NCBI GenBank assembly: GCA_003439945.1
Contig: QVRM01002067.1
Location: 2,516,501-2,580,500, forward strand
Origin: Dermanyssus gallinae
Taxonomy: Eukaryota; Arthropoda; Arachnida; Mesostigmata; Dermanyssidae
Reading direction: 5' to 3'
DNA length: 64,000 nt
The position numbers and the translations under genes were made by a program. Position 1 is the first letter of the stretch; every line of letters begins with the position of its first letter. Below are positions 1 through 10,779 of the stretch, one piece after another. Below the pieces are notes generated by a model, which saw only the letters and a program-made list of their open reading frames with translations, was not told where the DNA came from and did not search any database.

Positions 1-390
1 CGCACCTGACAGACACTGCAGAATACCACATTATAAAGCCATTTTAACAGAACGTGCCCCTGCCTCCTACTAAAGTCGCACCAAAATCGACAAACCTAGT
101 TTATAAATATTTTACCGAATGCATCACATTGCACAGTTGGTAATGACTCTATCAGTCACCATTTGTTTCTTGACAACGTAATTGCGAAAAACATCGAGGC
201 ACACTTTACATCTTTCTATGTAGAAATATCACGCAATACACACTATAACGCTATTCTAATGAAAATGCCCCGCGGGCAATTGCCTACCTCACAGAGCATA
301 TCCTCAGGAGTAGATGCTCGCGACGAGTTTCCTCCGGAAATCACTGGCGAACAAAGGCAACTTAGTTTTAACGAATAGACAGCCAAAAGT

Positions 391-440
<50 letters not shown>

Positions 441-582
441 GTCCTAACTGCACATATTTTAAACGTTTAGTAGAACTTGGCAAAAAAATATTTTTTTTCT
501 AACGGAATTAGGGGCGATTATGTTTTGTTTAGGAGTGAGGATGAAATTTATAAAAGTAGTTATTCAGCCTTTTTTCTCCTAC
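1..582. other. No gene recognised; AT-rich with a (TA)n array
   Basis: Low-complexity A+T-rich sequence, probably intron of the DAPK1-like gene. A (TA)n array runs from about 394 to 436. No splice-bounded coding segment with family similarity was seen. Confidence 0.5.
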
Positions 583-654
583 ATAGTTGTGCAAAATCTA
601 CGCTTGCGGGAGAACCAGTCAACGCATGAAGGAACCGATCATCCCGGCGTGCCC
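583..654 (-). CDS. Possible DAPK1-like exon after the ROC P-loop exon
   Basis: A tatatacag acceptor precedes the exon and GTAGGA follows it. The 72-bp exon enters in phase 1, which fits the one-base overhang left by exon 760-829, and reads ARRDDRFLHALTGSPASV before ending in phase 1. In the vertebrate protein this stretch is a poorly conserved insert inside ROC, so similarity cannot confirm it. Support is only splice sites plus frame. Confidence 0.3.
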
Positions 655-759
655 CTGTATATATAAATACACGTAAAGAAAATAAGCGGATACCCGCGAC
701 GTAGTAGCGTGAATAAAGGTCATCATTAATAAAACAAGTTAAGGCTATAAAAAACTTAC

Positions 760-829
760 GGCTACTTTTTGACTTGCTGTTTATACTACTCCCAACGCTG
801 CCGGCGCCCTGGGCAACCGAATGGGACAT
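760..829 (-). CDS. Probable DAPK1-like exon, Ser/Gly-rich ROC insert
   Basis: A strong acceptor (pyrimidine-rich tract then ttgttgcag) and a consensus donor (GCC then GTAAGT) bound 70 bp that read MSHSVAQGAGSVGSSINSKS and onward in phase 0, matching the phase-0 end of the P-loop exon 1639-1874. The Ser-rich composition fits the low-complexity loop after the P-loop in DAPK1, which is variable between species. The intron between the two exons contains the (TA)n array at 945-976. Assignment rests on phase, splice sites and position. Confidence 0.55.
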
Positions 830-943
830 CTGCAACAAGAAGATCACCGTCGGCAATCACAAAATATGTCAGATAATAGAATGTTTTCGATATCAAAATG
901 CTGGGTTAGGCAACAGACGCCGCGTGAAAATAGATTTTCTCTG

Positions 944-978
<35 letters not shown>

Positions 979-1638
979 GCCATTGGACCTAACAAACGAT
1001 TTACAGTAAACTGCTTCACGATAGAATGATAGACACACATGCATGAACTTGCCTTAGAGTCATTAACTACCACCAGATCACCAGTAATTATGTCAAAAGT
1101 ATAAGACCTGGCTCCCGACAGCAATATCCGTTAGCCACACCGAAAAAGTGATGGTAAGAGCCGGACAAAATTAAGGCATATGTGCAGGCACTTCATTCTC
1201 CAAACTGAATTCCGTCTAACTACAGTTTTTTTTTCCTTCTAAGGAAGCAATTGGCTGAAATTTGGTCAATCTAAATATCAAACATACAGAACTTACTTTA
1301 AAAATGAGTTCTATGTATAATAGTAATAATCTAAATTACCTATCGAAAACACCGAATGAAACAGTAACCGAATGATTGTATGAGCGAGTTGAAATTATAA
1401 TATTGTATTGTTTTAAGTAGAGAATCGTTTCAATTGTTTAATAAGTTTAGAGAATCATTTCATGAACAGTAACCGTATCAACGACAGTTAAAGTAGTAAG
1501 CATATTGTTTCAGCCAGGCTTTGCGACCAGTCCGACGGTACGACTACTCGGAATGAGCACATGCTACGGCCTGTGGTAAGGTTTTCGGTCTTTCTCAGAC
1601 ATAGTCGGCAATCAATTATTTTTATTATAATTAATTAC

Positions 1639-1874
1639 CTGGTGATGATTGGCACTACTGTTGTGGGTCTTGGCCGGAGGCGACGAGCGCGTTCGGAACC
1701 AGCTGCTGAAGTAGCCACATTTGAGAGAGTCGACAAGAGCACTTTTGCCGCTTCTCGACGGACCAAGTAATTTGACTTTAATTCGCGCCAGCTGTTGACT
1801 GTTTGACTTCATCTTCATTTGTTCGACGAACTCCTGACGAAGTGCATCGTTTTTTAGTCGGCCCAGAAGTTCGC
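1639..1874 (-). CDS. DAPK1-like: DAPK1-like exon: linker and ROC-domain P-loop
   Basis: The 236-bp exon enters in phase 1 after a ttgtttag acceptor and ends in phase 0 at CAG then GTAATT. It starts ELLGRLKNDALRQEFVEQ, matching the helix after the last ankyrin repeat of vertebrate DAPK1. It continues RIKVKLLGPSRSGKSALVDS, a Walker A/P-loop of the GxxxxGKS type with the family-typical DSLKCG after it. ROC binds GTP and in DAPK1 modulates kinase activity and oligomerisation. The end of the exon (SSPPAKTHNSSANHHQ) is a low-complexity loop. This exon gives the strongest single argument for DAPK identity. Confidence 0.88.
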
Positions 1875-2405
1875 CTAAACAAACGTCATTTGGAAAGACA
1901 GTCAGTCACCGCATCTGCCAGCCTAGGCCCGTCTGTCGTTCTCAATAGGGCGTTACCCCCAACTAATTGGGCTCCAATCTCTGTCACACATATACGAGAG
2001 CGATACTGTGACACAATTAATTTCCTTAAACTATAGTCTTTCTGGGCTGGCATTTTGCTACTGACAATCGTACTTAATTATTTGGAGTATTATTGTAAAG
2101 TGTGAAAATACATTTACGCACATTTCGGACCTTGTGAGGTACTGTGGGACTGCAATAAATAGCTTCCATTTACCAAAACCCACCTCTGTTAGCCCCCTTG
2201 AGACATAAATGTAACTAAAGTCGTCGTTTAACATAAGGTCAACTCTATGCTATTACACTGTTGTAGGTCTTTGTTAAATCATGTAGTGCCTAGATTACTT
2301 GTCACAAAGAGCCTCAAAAGAATAGTAGTCCCATGCTTCATTCTATTCGTGAGGCATACTGCGGAGCGCCTTTCCGTGCGCGCCCATATCTATGATCGTT
2401 GCTGT

Positions 2406-2441
<36 letters not shown>

Positions 2442-2473
2442 TATATGGCTATGTGTGCAAAAGTGCTGCTTGC

Positions 2474-2624
2474 CTATATGAGTGTGGCCCTGGCCAAGGG
2501 CGATGATTTCTGCCGGAACTCCGTCGCGGTTTTTAGCCTCGACACGGCATCCAGATAAAAGAAGGCATCGGACGATCTCATCATGACCATTTTTAGCCGC
2601 CAGATGAATAGGGTACAGTCCTGC
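2474..2624 (-). CDS. DAPK1-like: DAPK1-like exon: last ankyrin repeat with a GC donor
   Basis: After a cgacag acceptor the exon reads AGLYPIHLAAKNGHDEIVRC, a clear ankyrin repeat (PIHLAAKNG core), then the final partial repeat ending in GQGHTHI plus one base. The only in-phase donor is GC (exon CATATAG then GCAAGC); no GT donor lies nearby in a suitable phase. Joining it to 1639-1874 gives HTHIGELLGRL, matching the vertebrate HEHVAGLLARL segment, so the GC-AG splice is well supported. The 151-bp exon is the only ankyrin exon not a multiple of three. Confidence 0.87.
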
Positions 2625-3805
2625 CTGTCGAGACAGATAAATGTCGCCCGAATTAATTTCGTATAGTATCGGTCAACCATTACGATATCCCTTCGCTGCT
2701 ATGGCCGGGGTCCAATGGAGCGAATGCATATGTTCTACATAAACTCGCATTTGGCGCGTATCGCGTAAATAGTAGACCAGCAACAAGGTAACAAAAAAAC
2801 AATAGTTCTACTATTGTCGTCGTCGGTTCTACTCGCTGGCGTGCGCTGGATACCACGTAGCGGCTACCAGACGCATCGGCGGTCTCTGTACTTTTCGCCC
2901 GGTGGGACGGTCGTTGAAGTGTTTAAATTGTATATAATGACTATTATATTATAATTATGCGCTATATTAAAATGTAAACGTATTGCAAAACATAAACAAA
3001 GTCGACGAGTGTTTGGACAAAGATCTTTAAAATTACCGGGGTTATATATATATATATATATAGGTGTCGCTCGCGATGACTGACTTGTTTGGTATGACAT
3101 ATAAGTTTGACCCCACTGTGATATATTGAACAGAAAGCACCTTTATTAACCTATAAAGGGCAAGGGAATCAGTCGCATTTGCATAAACTATATTTAGGTG
3201 AGCGCATATGTTATAAAAACATTTATACGAACAATTAAAGCTGTCTATTTTACTAAATGCATGTTTCCAGATGATAGGTAATTATTTTGTTGGTCGGCTC
3301 TGGGCGCCTGAAGGGCGGCTTCTTAAGGCGTTCGATCTAACTTAAATTGTACTGTTGGCATGCATTATCTGAGGTAAGGTGCGGATGTTTTCACGCATTA
3401 GAAGGTAATTAATTGGAGCACTGTCAATGACAGGCGTATTCATGGAGCAATTCTAGCAAAGAATTTAGGGAAGGATTTTTGAGGCCTTTAAATAGGTTTA
3501 GGTATTTTTCCTCTTATAGGAATAAGCCGATCAACAGCTTACTGTTAATAAGTGCTTTGTATAAGTTGATGCATACATCTGATTTTTTATCTAGCATATA
3601 AACAAAGTGTTGATTAACATTTAGCAGGTCTCAGCAATCTGCATAGCATGACAACATAAGCCAAGTAAAACATCCGAGTTTGCCACGCACATATACCTGG
3701 GTAAATGGCAAGTAATGCCTTCTGGTATAAGAATATACTTTTTACTATGCAATGCCTTAAAAATACATATAGGGGTAGCGTCTACGATATATAATATATG
3801 CATAC

Positions 3806-3904
3806 CTTATTTGGCACATCAATGTTGCATCCGAGAGCGCAGAGAGATTCAACAAGGCTGAGTAAGCCGTCACGTGATGCCACATGGATGGGCGCGTCAC
3901 CGTG
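3806..3904 (-). CDS. DAPK1-like: DAPK1-like ankyrin-repeat exon (HGDAPIHVAS)
   Basis: A phase-0, 99-bp exon encodes one 33-residue ankyrin repeat, HGDAPIHVASRDGLLSLVES and then LCALGCNIDVPNK. It is flanked by a gacag acceptor and a GTATGC donor. It corresponds to the DAPK1 repeat HGNTPLHVACKDG. The upstream intron (3905-4889) holds a (TA)n array and a mariner-type terminal motif. Confidence 0.87.
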
Positions 3905-4054
3905 CTGTCGACACGTTTTGCATGAAGTGATAACAAGTTAAATATATGTATACAAATATCGTTTACTTAGGACGTGGTTGGAAACAATCTCACAAATCTG
4001 TATGTGTAGTGATACTTTATTTAATATATGAACATTGTGGGGAATGGTTCATGA

Positions 4055-4096
<42 letters not shown>

Positions 4097-4315
4097 TTCT
4101 TCCGCTTCTGAGCAGTGTAATGTAGATGTACTTCATATCTTTTTTTTTCTCACATATATATTTATATATATATACCTTATATATCCATCACAGATAATGC
4201 TGCTCTATTTTTATAATCCTACATTAATTTAATAATATTGATAATTAATGATGTTTTTTCATCTATTGTGAATAAAGCAACGTCGTTTGTACAAGATGGA
4301 ATATATATATATATA

Positions 4316-4345
4316 CAGGTAGTTCCATAAGTTCTTAGAATGAGC
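4316..4345 (+). mobile_element. Mariner-type terminal motif
   Basis: The string AGGTAGTTCCATAAGTTCTT resembles the end of the mariner relic at 9735-9770 (AGGTAGATCAAAAAGTTCGT). Sequence after it to about 4630 has no intact transposase. Probably the left end of another mariner relic inside a DAPK1-like intron. Confidence 0.4.
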
Positions 4346-4889
4346 TTTTTAGAATTCGAATTTTGGCGCGCTTCCACCGCTATTAGGAACTGCAACTTTT
4401 CGACTGCTAGCACTCAAAATATTAATAGCTTGCCACAACACGAAGCAGGCCTCCCTATAAATGGATTGTCAAGGGTCAACAGCTGTCTTTTGTAGCGGTA
4501 GACTCTTGCCAATCCCAGTGTGCGTCTAGCCTCCTGAGAAAGAGCGTGTGTACATGCTTTGCGAGCAATGGGACAAATTTCTCAGAACGACGTCTGCAAC
4601 CAACAATCGGCAGCATCTTGAGGAGACTGCGGGCGTGTGCAAAAAATCCGGGTGAACGATTTGAGTGATATCTATATTTGCAATAGCCTATTCATATTTC
4701 AGATATTATTCAAGATTTCTAAGGAATTAAAGTTGTTAGAAATTGGTGTCGTTATTTTAAAGTGGGCTCCCAAAGTCGTTGCAAAAACTACCACTGAACC
4801 ACCGCACCAAATTCGTTGTATTGTATCCAATCTACCAATTTATAATGAGATAAACCGCCGAAAAATAAAAACCGGGACGTCGAACGTAC

Positions 4890-5087
4890 ATTGTCGAAGA
4901 CGTCGTTAGGGCAACCCGCCTGAAGTAGGACGAGGGCGACGGGCACGTGATGTCGTCGAAGTGCGAGGTGAAGTGCCGAGCAGGCATGTTTATCGAGCAG
5001 TTCGAGTTCGGCTCCGGCCTCGAGCAGACATCGAACAGATTCGGTGTGGCCACGGGACGCCGCTGCATGAAGCGCCGTCTCTCCCTC
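4890..5087 (-). CDS. DAPK1-like: DAPK1-like exon with two ankyrin repeats
   Basis: The 198-bp phase-0 exon lies between a tgaaacag acceptor and a GTACGT donor and encodes exactly two 33-residue repeats: EGETALHAAASRGHTESVRC and on, then HACSALHLALRRHHVPVALV and on. It is the only exon carrying two repeats, as if one intron had been lost or never gained. The second repeat matches the DAPK1 unit DGHIALHLAVRR. Confidence 0.87.
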
Positions 5088-5550
5088 CTGTTTCACCCAC
5101 CGACAATCGGGCGGCCATCCAACCTCATCTCATTAGCTCCTCGTTTTTCATACATTCATTGCTCATTAATTTAGATTTCTGTACCCAGCTGTGCATGCAC
5201 AGTAAACAAAAGAGTGAGTTTTTGTGCAATAATTGGCTCTTCGCGGTGTGGGATACAACAGATAATTATGCTCTACTTTACTTTGTTAACTTGTTACTAT
5301 ATTGCATTCAGCCAGTGCCAAATATAATAATCGTTATATTCATATAGCGCTAGGGAAATGAAGATGCGTACATCTTGTGCCAGAGTCAACAATCGTAGTG
5401 TCAGAGTCGCAGACCATCTTCTTCACTCTGCCCCGTCGATATATAGTAATAATATAGGAGCGTGCTCCTATAAATATGATTTGCACACACAGTTCTATAC
5501 ACTATTGGCTATATACAGGATTTGCGCGCTAAGCATTTATTTGTGCAAAC

Positions 5551-5649
5551 CTTGTTTCTTAGGTGAGTGAGGGCACCAGCCTGACACAGAACGTGCATGA
5601 TAGCCGGAAAGTCGTGCCATGCCGCAATATGCAGCGCCGTGTCTCCATG
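5551..5649 (-). CDS. DAPK1-like: DAPK1-like ankyrin-repeat exon (HGDTALHIAA)
   Basis: A 99-bp phase-0 exon encodes HGDTALHIAAWHDFPAIMHV then LCQAGALTHLRNK. The ttcgcag acceptor is good. The donor is GTTTGC, a weak but acceptable GT site. It aligns with the DAPK1 repeat ETPLHCAAWHGY, sharing the unusual AAWH core. Confidence 0.85.
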
Positions 5650-6000
5650 CTGCGAAAGACGGAAACAAATCATATATATTTTCCATTTTATTTATTGGCA
5701 ACAAAAGTGTGCTCTATTCTGAATGCGTATGTCGATGATAGCATATACGTATACATATCTAAATAGAAAAAAACGTTAGTGAATAAAAAAAAACGGGGAA
5801 CGACATAAGGAAGGCTGCAAAAGGCACATATATATGAGGTAATATTAAGAAAACACACATATATATGAGGTAATAATATAAGAATTGTATACATGCTAAG
5901 AACAATAGTGAGTGTGAAACGACACAAAGAAGCATTACAGGCTAAAGTGTGTAAATAAGTGTCGGCTGATGCATTGAAATCAAGTGCGTGAAGTACGCAC

Positions 6001-6099
6001 CTCATCCACGTTGTTGATATTTGCACCGAGCGAGCAGAGCAGCTTCACCGCCGCTCGATGACCGTACCGGGCAGCAACGTGTAAAGGGTACTCCCCTTG
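6001..6099 (-). CDS. DAPK1-like: DAPK1-like ankyrin-repeat exon (QGEYPLHVAARYGH)
   Basis: A 99-bp phase-0 exon between an aattacag acceptor and a GTGCGT donor encodes QGEYPLHVAARYGHRAAVKL then LCSLGANINNVDE. The HVAARYGH core is identical to the equivalent DAPK1 repeat, the best-conserved repeat of the set. A (TA)37 array begins 82 bp upstream in the transcript direction. Confidence 0.9.
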
Positions 6100-6179
6100 C
6101 TGTAATTGGCAGCAAATTATGATAACTGATATAATAACTACCTCTTTCTCCAACCAATTCTTGCAGAATTCTAGAAAAA

Positions 6180-6181
<2 letters not shown>

Positions 6182-6256
<75 letters not shown>
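6182..6256. repeat. (TA)37 microsatellite
   Basis: Pure TA dinucleotide array of about 75 bp inside the DAPK1-like intron between exons 6001-6099 and 7077-7175. Similar shorter arrays sit in most other introns of this gene (945-976, 2410-2437, 3043-3062, 4059-4092, 7980-8018, 12609-12638). Confidence 0.95.
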
Positions 6257-6259
<3 letters not shown>

Positions 6260-7076
6260 GACAAAATGCAGTTTTATTGTCACGTGCGAGCACTGAGGCA
6301 ATTGTAAGAAAAGCATGGAGATGTATGTCCTGGGAGCACCTGAGCCACAGGCATCCCAGGAACATATCTAACATTCCTTCCGGCAATGTTCTGTATTTGA
6401 TTAGATAGGGCCCCAAATTAGGAAGCAGTAAAAATAAACTTTAACGTATTATGCATATCTATCAGTAAAATCAAGATTCAATAGGAGGGTTTGGCTTTAC
6501 TGTAAATACAGCTTGCCAATGTTACAGCAATTGTATTAACTATTTGTTTTTATCGGTCTAGAAATTAATGAAAATGTATTTGAGTTAAAACTCACTATGA
6601 GCGGCTTAGCTAAGGGTAGTTAGTACAGGGCAGGAATTGTCTATGGTACAAAGCTTTCCTCTTCTGCAAACTGTTGTAAGAAGCTGTTACTTGTGTCTGA
6701 CATGCAATTGATGCAGTCTAGAGGTAAAGCAACAACTTCGCACACAGAGATTGTAGATTCGAACTCGAGACCGACTGCTCTAAAATGCTCATAGTATCCC
6801 ATTGATGAATAATGCGCTGAATGTAGATTATAACTTGCGAGGATAAAAAGGCAAACATAAAAAGGAATGCATGACAATAGCGAGTTATGATGTGATCTAG
6901 TAAGGTGGTGTAGGCTACCAGCTCTTCTGAACCACAACCTACCACATACAGGTAATGCAGGACCTTCAATATATTAATATTACGAAAACATATTACTACG
7001 CGTTACTTAATATTATGCGAATTTTAGCATTTTCTTGTCTTTGGCGAATCAACAAGTTGCTTTGCCTAGAACATAC

Positions 7077-7175
7077 CTTATTCTGAGTGTTGACCGGGGC
7101 GTTCTGTTCCCATAGATATTGAATAGCGTCGGTATGACCTTGTCGGGCCGCCCAGTACATAGCACTGTCACCATG
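7077..7175 (-). CDS. DAPK1-like: DAPK1-like ankyrin-repeat exon (HGDSAMYWAARQGH)
   Basis: A 99-bp phase-0 exon between an aatag acceptor and a GTATGT donor encodes HGDSAMYWAARQGHTDAIQY then LWEQNAPVNTQNK. The YWAAR core in place of the usual LHxAA matches the DAPK1 repeat NAVYWAARHGH, a feature specific to this family and position. Confidence 0.9.
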
Positions 7176-7327
7176 CTATTGAGCACAACAGAAATTGAAG
7201 ACGTGTCGGTCAACTTTATATAAGATTGATGATGCTATTAAAATGTAGTATGTAAGTAAGCTCCAGAAACTTCCCGCCAATACTTAATATTTTTGAAAAT
7301 AAATATCGCGCTACCTTTTAAAACAAG

Positions 7328-7440
7328 ATTAGCACAATATTTTATTCAAAATGACTAGTCTAGACGTACAAGAGTCTAGACATACGTAGCACAATATTTT
7401 ATACAAAATAACTAGTCCATACAAAATAACTAGTCTAGCT
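7328..7440 (+). repeat. Short imperfect tandem duplication
   Basis: The unit beginning GCACAATATTTTAT and ending ACTAGTCTAGAC occurs twice, and a third partial unit (CAAAATAACTAGTC) follows. Noncoding, inside an intron. Confidence 0.7.
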
Positions 7441-7725
7441 TTTTAAACTATAACTGGTGGCGGTAGTGAGGTCGGTTCCATCTCTCGAGAAACGAATGTC
7501 AGAAACGCCGTAGCAGTAACAGCTAATATTTGACTGTTAACACATTAAATAAGCTAGTTGTACTCTCATTCTGAGTGCGATCCTCTTTTAATAAATGTTG
7601 ATAACTGATCTACAATAGCACAATTTAGCAGCTACGGTATGAAATACGCAGCAAAATCGATCTGTGATAGAACATCAGTGTCTGTATAACATTGTCGTCA
7701 TTGTCCTGATGGGCATAGTTCTTAC

Positions 7726-7824
7726 CGAATCAGCAACGTCGAAATTGGCCCCGCGGCTCTGTAAAAACCGCAGAACATCGAGACGACCGGCACCGGCCGC
7801 AATGTGTACCACCGTCTCTCCATG
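7726..7824 (-). CDS. DAPK1-like: DAPK1-like ankyrin-repeat exon (HGETVVHIAAGAG)
   Basis: A 99-bp phase-0 exon between a ttccag acceptor and a GTAAGA donor encodes HGETVVHIAAGAGRLDVLRF then LQSRGANFDVADS. It corresponds to the first canonical ankyrin repeat of DAPK1 (HGTPPLLIAAGCGN). The upstream intron (7825-12729) is the largest inside the recognised part of the gene and has accumulated a mariner relic and an R2-group LINE relic. Confidence 0.88.
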
Positions 7825-7977
7825 CTGGAAAACGAACAAGTTACAACGTAAGAGCCGCCACTATAAGTGCATAAAACAGTAATAATAATAATAATAATAA
7901 TAAAGTCAATTATTAACATAATGCGAAAAGGAAATACAGGCAGGTGAATTGTGAGAATCGTCTTGAAAACTTCTAAC

Positions 7978-8019
<42 letters not shown>

Positions 8020-8159
8020 CAAATAAAAATAAAGGTACATGGTAGGTACTATAAATTGTAAAAACTCGCCGACCGTTTTCTAGATTCTTGAGCACGTGAA
8101 AACAGAGTTAATACACCCGCATACCACACTCAAAAGTGAAGTTGAACACAACAGCCATT

Positions 8160-8760
8160 GTCATTTTTGTAGGACTTTCAAAAGTGATTTTTCCCCAACG
8201 TAATGGGGGGACGTCTTGCTTAGAAGCGGAAGAAAATCTCTAACACCTGTTATACTGAAGTGGATGCTCGGACATCACTTCACAAAAGGCGCTACTGCGG
8301 GCTGAGATAGTGCGCCTCTATCCACGTTGTAACTTATCGATTTTAGGGAAGCGAGGAAAGCTGGACCAACCTCTGTGAGAGGCCGGGCCATCAGGAAGGT
8401 GGTAGCCAATATGATGACTTCGGCTGAGGCATGGAGGGAGGCGACAAACTTGTTCAACGCCGTTTTGACACCTATGACAGCCAAGGAAACGACGAGAGGC
8501 TTGGGCAAGTCTCTTGGGGGAGTGGTCGAGACGAGGAGCCGAGGAACGGAGGATGGGGGAAACAGCCGGGCCCTCATGGTTTCGACGCACCCTCACTCGA
8601 CGGTTAACTAAATGAAGAATCCCCCCATCCAACCGCAGGTAAACATGCGGGATGATAGACAGGGATAGAGCTAAGTGAAGGAGAACGGCAGAGACGCCTC
8701 TCCCACGGCTTCGAAGTAATGCCAACGTAATACCAAGCCCGGGGGTATGGTGATCTGTGC
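8160..8760. other. G+C-richer island in intron, no gene recognised
   Basis: This block is clearly richer in G+C than its surroundings and open in several frames on both strands (up to 135 codons on minus, 78 on plus). None shows a family motif or splice structure. It could be the body of an old unclassified transposon. I see no coding evidence. Confidence 0.4.
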
Positions 8761-8899
8761 TACCACGAATTGAATCACCGGCTACATGATAGCAAGATTA
8801 TTCCTGTAAAGTGTTAATTCTCGTGGTTGTTCTATGCGAAACACGACAGTGTGTCTGGTTTTTCCACAGAGAAAGTCGTTCACTTGTAATGACGTCTCT

Positions 8900-8982
8900 A
8901 AAATCTGTGAAACTGGTATTGTTGCCCAATACCAGTGTCACAGATTTTGACGCAATTGCAAGTCACACAATTGCAATTGCGT
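8900..8982. repeat. Pair of short-loop inverted repeats
   Basis: The arms 8900-8921 and 8927-8948 pair over 22 bp with one mismatch around a 5-nt loop. Immediately after, 8950-8961 and 8971-8982 pair perfectly over 12 bp (ACGCAATTGCAA) around a 9-nt loop. No MITE-like body or target duplication is evident. Confidence 0.85.
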
Positions 8983-9734
8983 GACAGTGAGTCTTCCTAC
9001 GCAGAAACTCTATACACCGACGTGTTTATGGGAAAATTCAGTTTCTGAGGGACATGCGACACCGGATATAGAAGATGCGACATGGTCGTTTAAAGATAAT
9101 TCGCAAAACGTAAAGTTATATTATTAGCTTTCACGCTTAATACCTCAAGATCGTAATCCTGCGACGGTTCGCAGCGCTCGGAACTAACAGTCGACACGAT
9201 CCGTGGTTGCGTGGTAATCAAGGTTTTCCATAGGGCATTTATATTCATATACAAATGCATCGACACAAGAAATTATACAAGATGCCAATATGGCACTAGA
9301 TTGTTTCTTTCCGCACGGGTTCACCAAAGAATGCCGCCTGTGACATGCGTGTATTAGCCTGAAATATGGGTGCCTTTGCGCCTCTTGTAACGCCTTTTTG
9401 TTCTTCTTACCGAGTTTGGTACTTGTGTTGTACACATAAATGTTGAGACTTTGTTAATGCAAATACATGAATGAAGCTCTATGCTGTACACTGTCTTGTC
9501 TGCGATATCAAGATATCGCACGTTTTTTTTTATAAGAGCTTTTCTCATAAGAGCGTCGGTTGAGCTCAATATGGCTTCGACATCAATAGGAAGATGGCGT
9601 ACCATGGCTTTTCCTGCGCTGAGCTCATGATCGCTACCGAGAAAGCGAACGCTTATTTTAGAACTATTCATGGCGAACACGGTTATGACATAAGTTCATT
9701 CACTGGGTCGATAAACAACTATGTATTCATATAT

Positions 9735-10650
9735 ACTAGGTAGATCAAAAAGTTCGTAGACGGAATGCAAGCAATAGACAGACAAAGACCGCGTACCCTT
9801 TATTGTTCAGTGTGTTTTCCCACGAGCTCAACATATCTACATCAACTATCCTCCATAGTCTATATACAATAAGTAAAATATTCAGAATTTTTAGACCCAA
9901 AATACTCGTAGATGGTGCATATGACATTATTGCTGCTCTCATATCTTTTCTCGCTGAGATACTTCTTGAGGTTTCCAAGCATATAATAGAGAGATAATAA
10001 GGTGGGTTTGGAGTATGACCCTATGAGTGCTATGATGTCTTTCTTCAGCTCGTGCAAGAGTGCGGCGTAGTACTCTCCGGTTTTCTTGTAAAAAGGTAGT
10101 CAATTCATAGAATACCGTTTGCATCCCAAAAAACAGTCGCCAGAACCTTTCCGTCGAGATGTGCGTCTTTACCCTGGTGGGAGGCCTTTCGCCTCGTGGG
10201 GTCCACTCCCTGATAGCATCTTCCTGCAGTGAAGTCATGAAGCCAGGTATTATCGGCCGTTATAAATCGGCCCAAAAAATCCGGTGGGTTTGACCGCAGA
10301 AGTTTCAAATTGCTCTCCGAAATTAACATGCGTGTCAGATTTTACTCAATTGTTAGCTTTTTTTTTGCATGCACTTTTTATGCATAACTACTGATACAAT
10401 ATTTGACGTACTGCACCACTACTATTGATCATCCCTTTCGCTACTTTGCGCAGCTTCAATCAGTGGTCAGTCATCAGAGGTTTTAGACTTTTAGCACAGT
10501 TTTCACACCCGAATAGCCGTCCATAACGTGGTGCATCCTCGGTGTCCACACTACCTCGTTTAAAAGAGGCAACAAATTTGGTAAGCCGCACGACCTGCTA
10601 CAAACGCAACTCTAAACCAATCCATGCAATACCTACTTTTGTCACTTCTG
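9735..10650 (-). mobile_element. Degenerate mariner-family DNA transposon
   Basis: The reverse strand, read in several frames, gives a broken mariner transposase. The N-terminal helix-turn-helix part has DTEDAPRYGRL and LKLRKVAKGM. The catalytic part has FLGRFITADNTWLHDF (first catalytic Asp) and KVLATVFWDANGIL (second Asp). The low-coordinate end carries a terminal-repeat-like sequence at about 9737-9770. Multiple frameshifts and stops mean it is inactive. It lies in the 7825-12729 intron of the DAPK1-like gene, on the same strand. Confidence 0.75.
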
Positions 10651-10779
10651 AAGAACGTCTCTCTCTCTGGGCTCTCTATTTATTTGTTACCTTTACCCAA
10701 ATCTGCGAATCTTAAGGGTGATCGCTTCTAAGTATATGCGTCGTTCCAGGATTGAACCCATGGCTCCAAGTGTTATATG

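Noticed and set aside
8275..8725. Overlapping open frames on both strands (100 and 135 codons minus, 78 plus)
   Set aside because: G+C-rich sequence opens several frames at once; no family motif or splice context.
8900..8948. Rho-independent terminator-type hairpin
   Set aside because: Eukaryotic context, no gene ending there and no U-tract after the stem.
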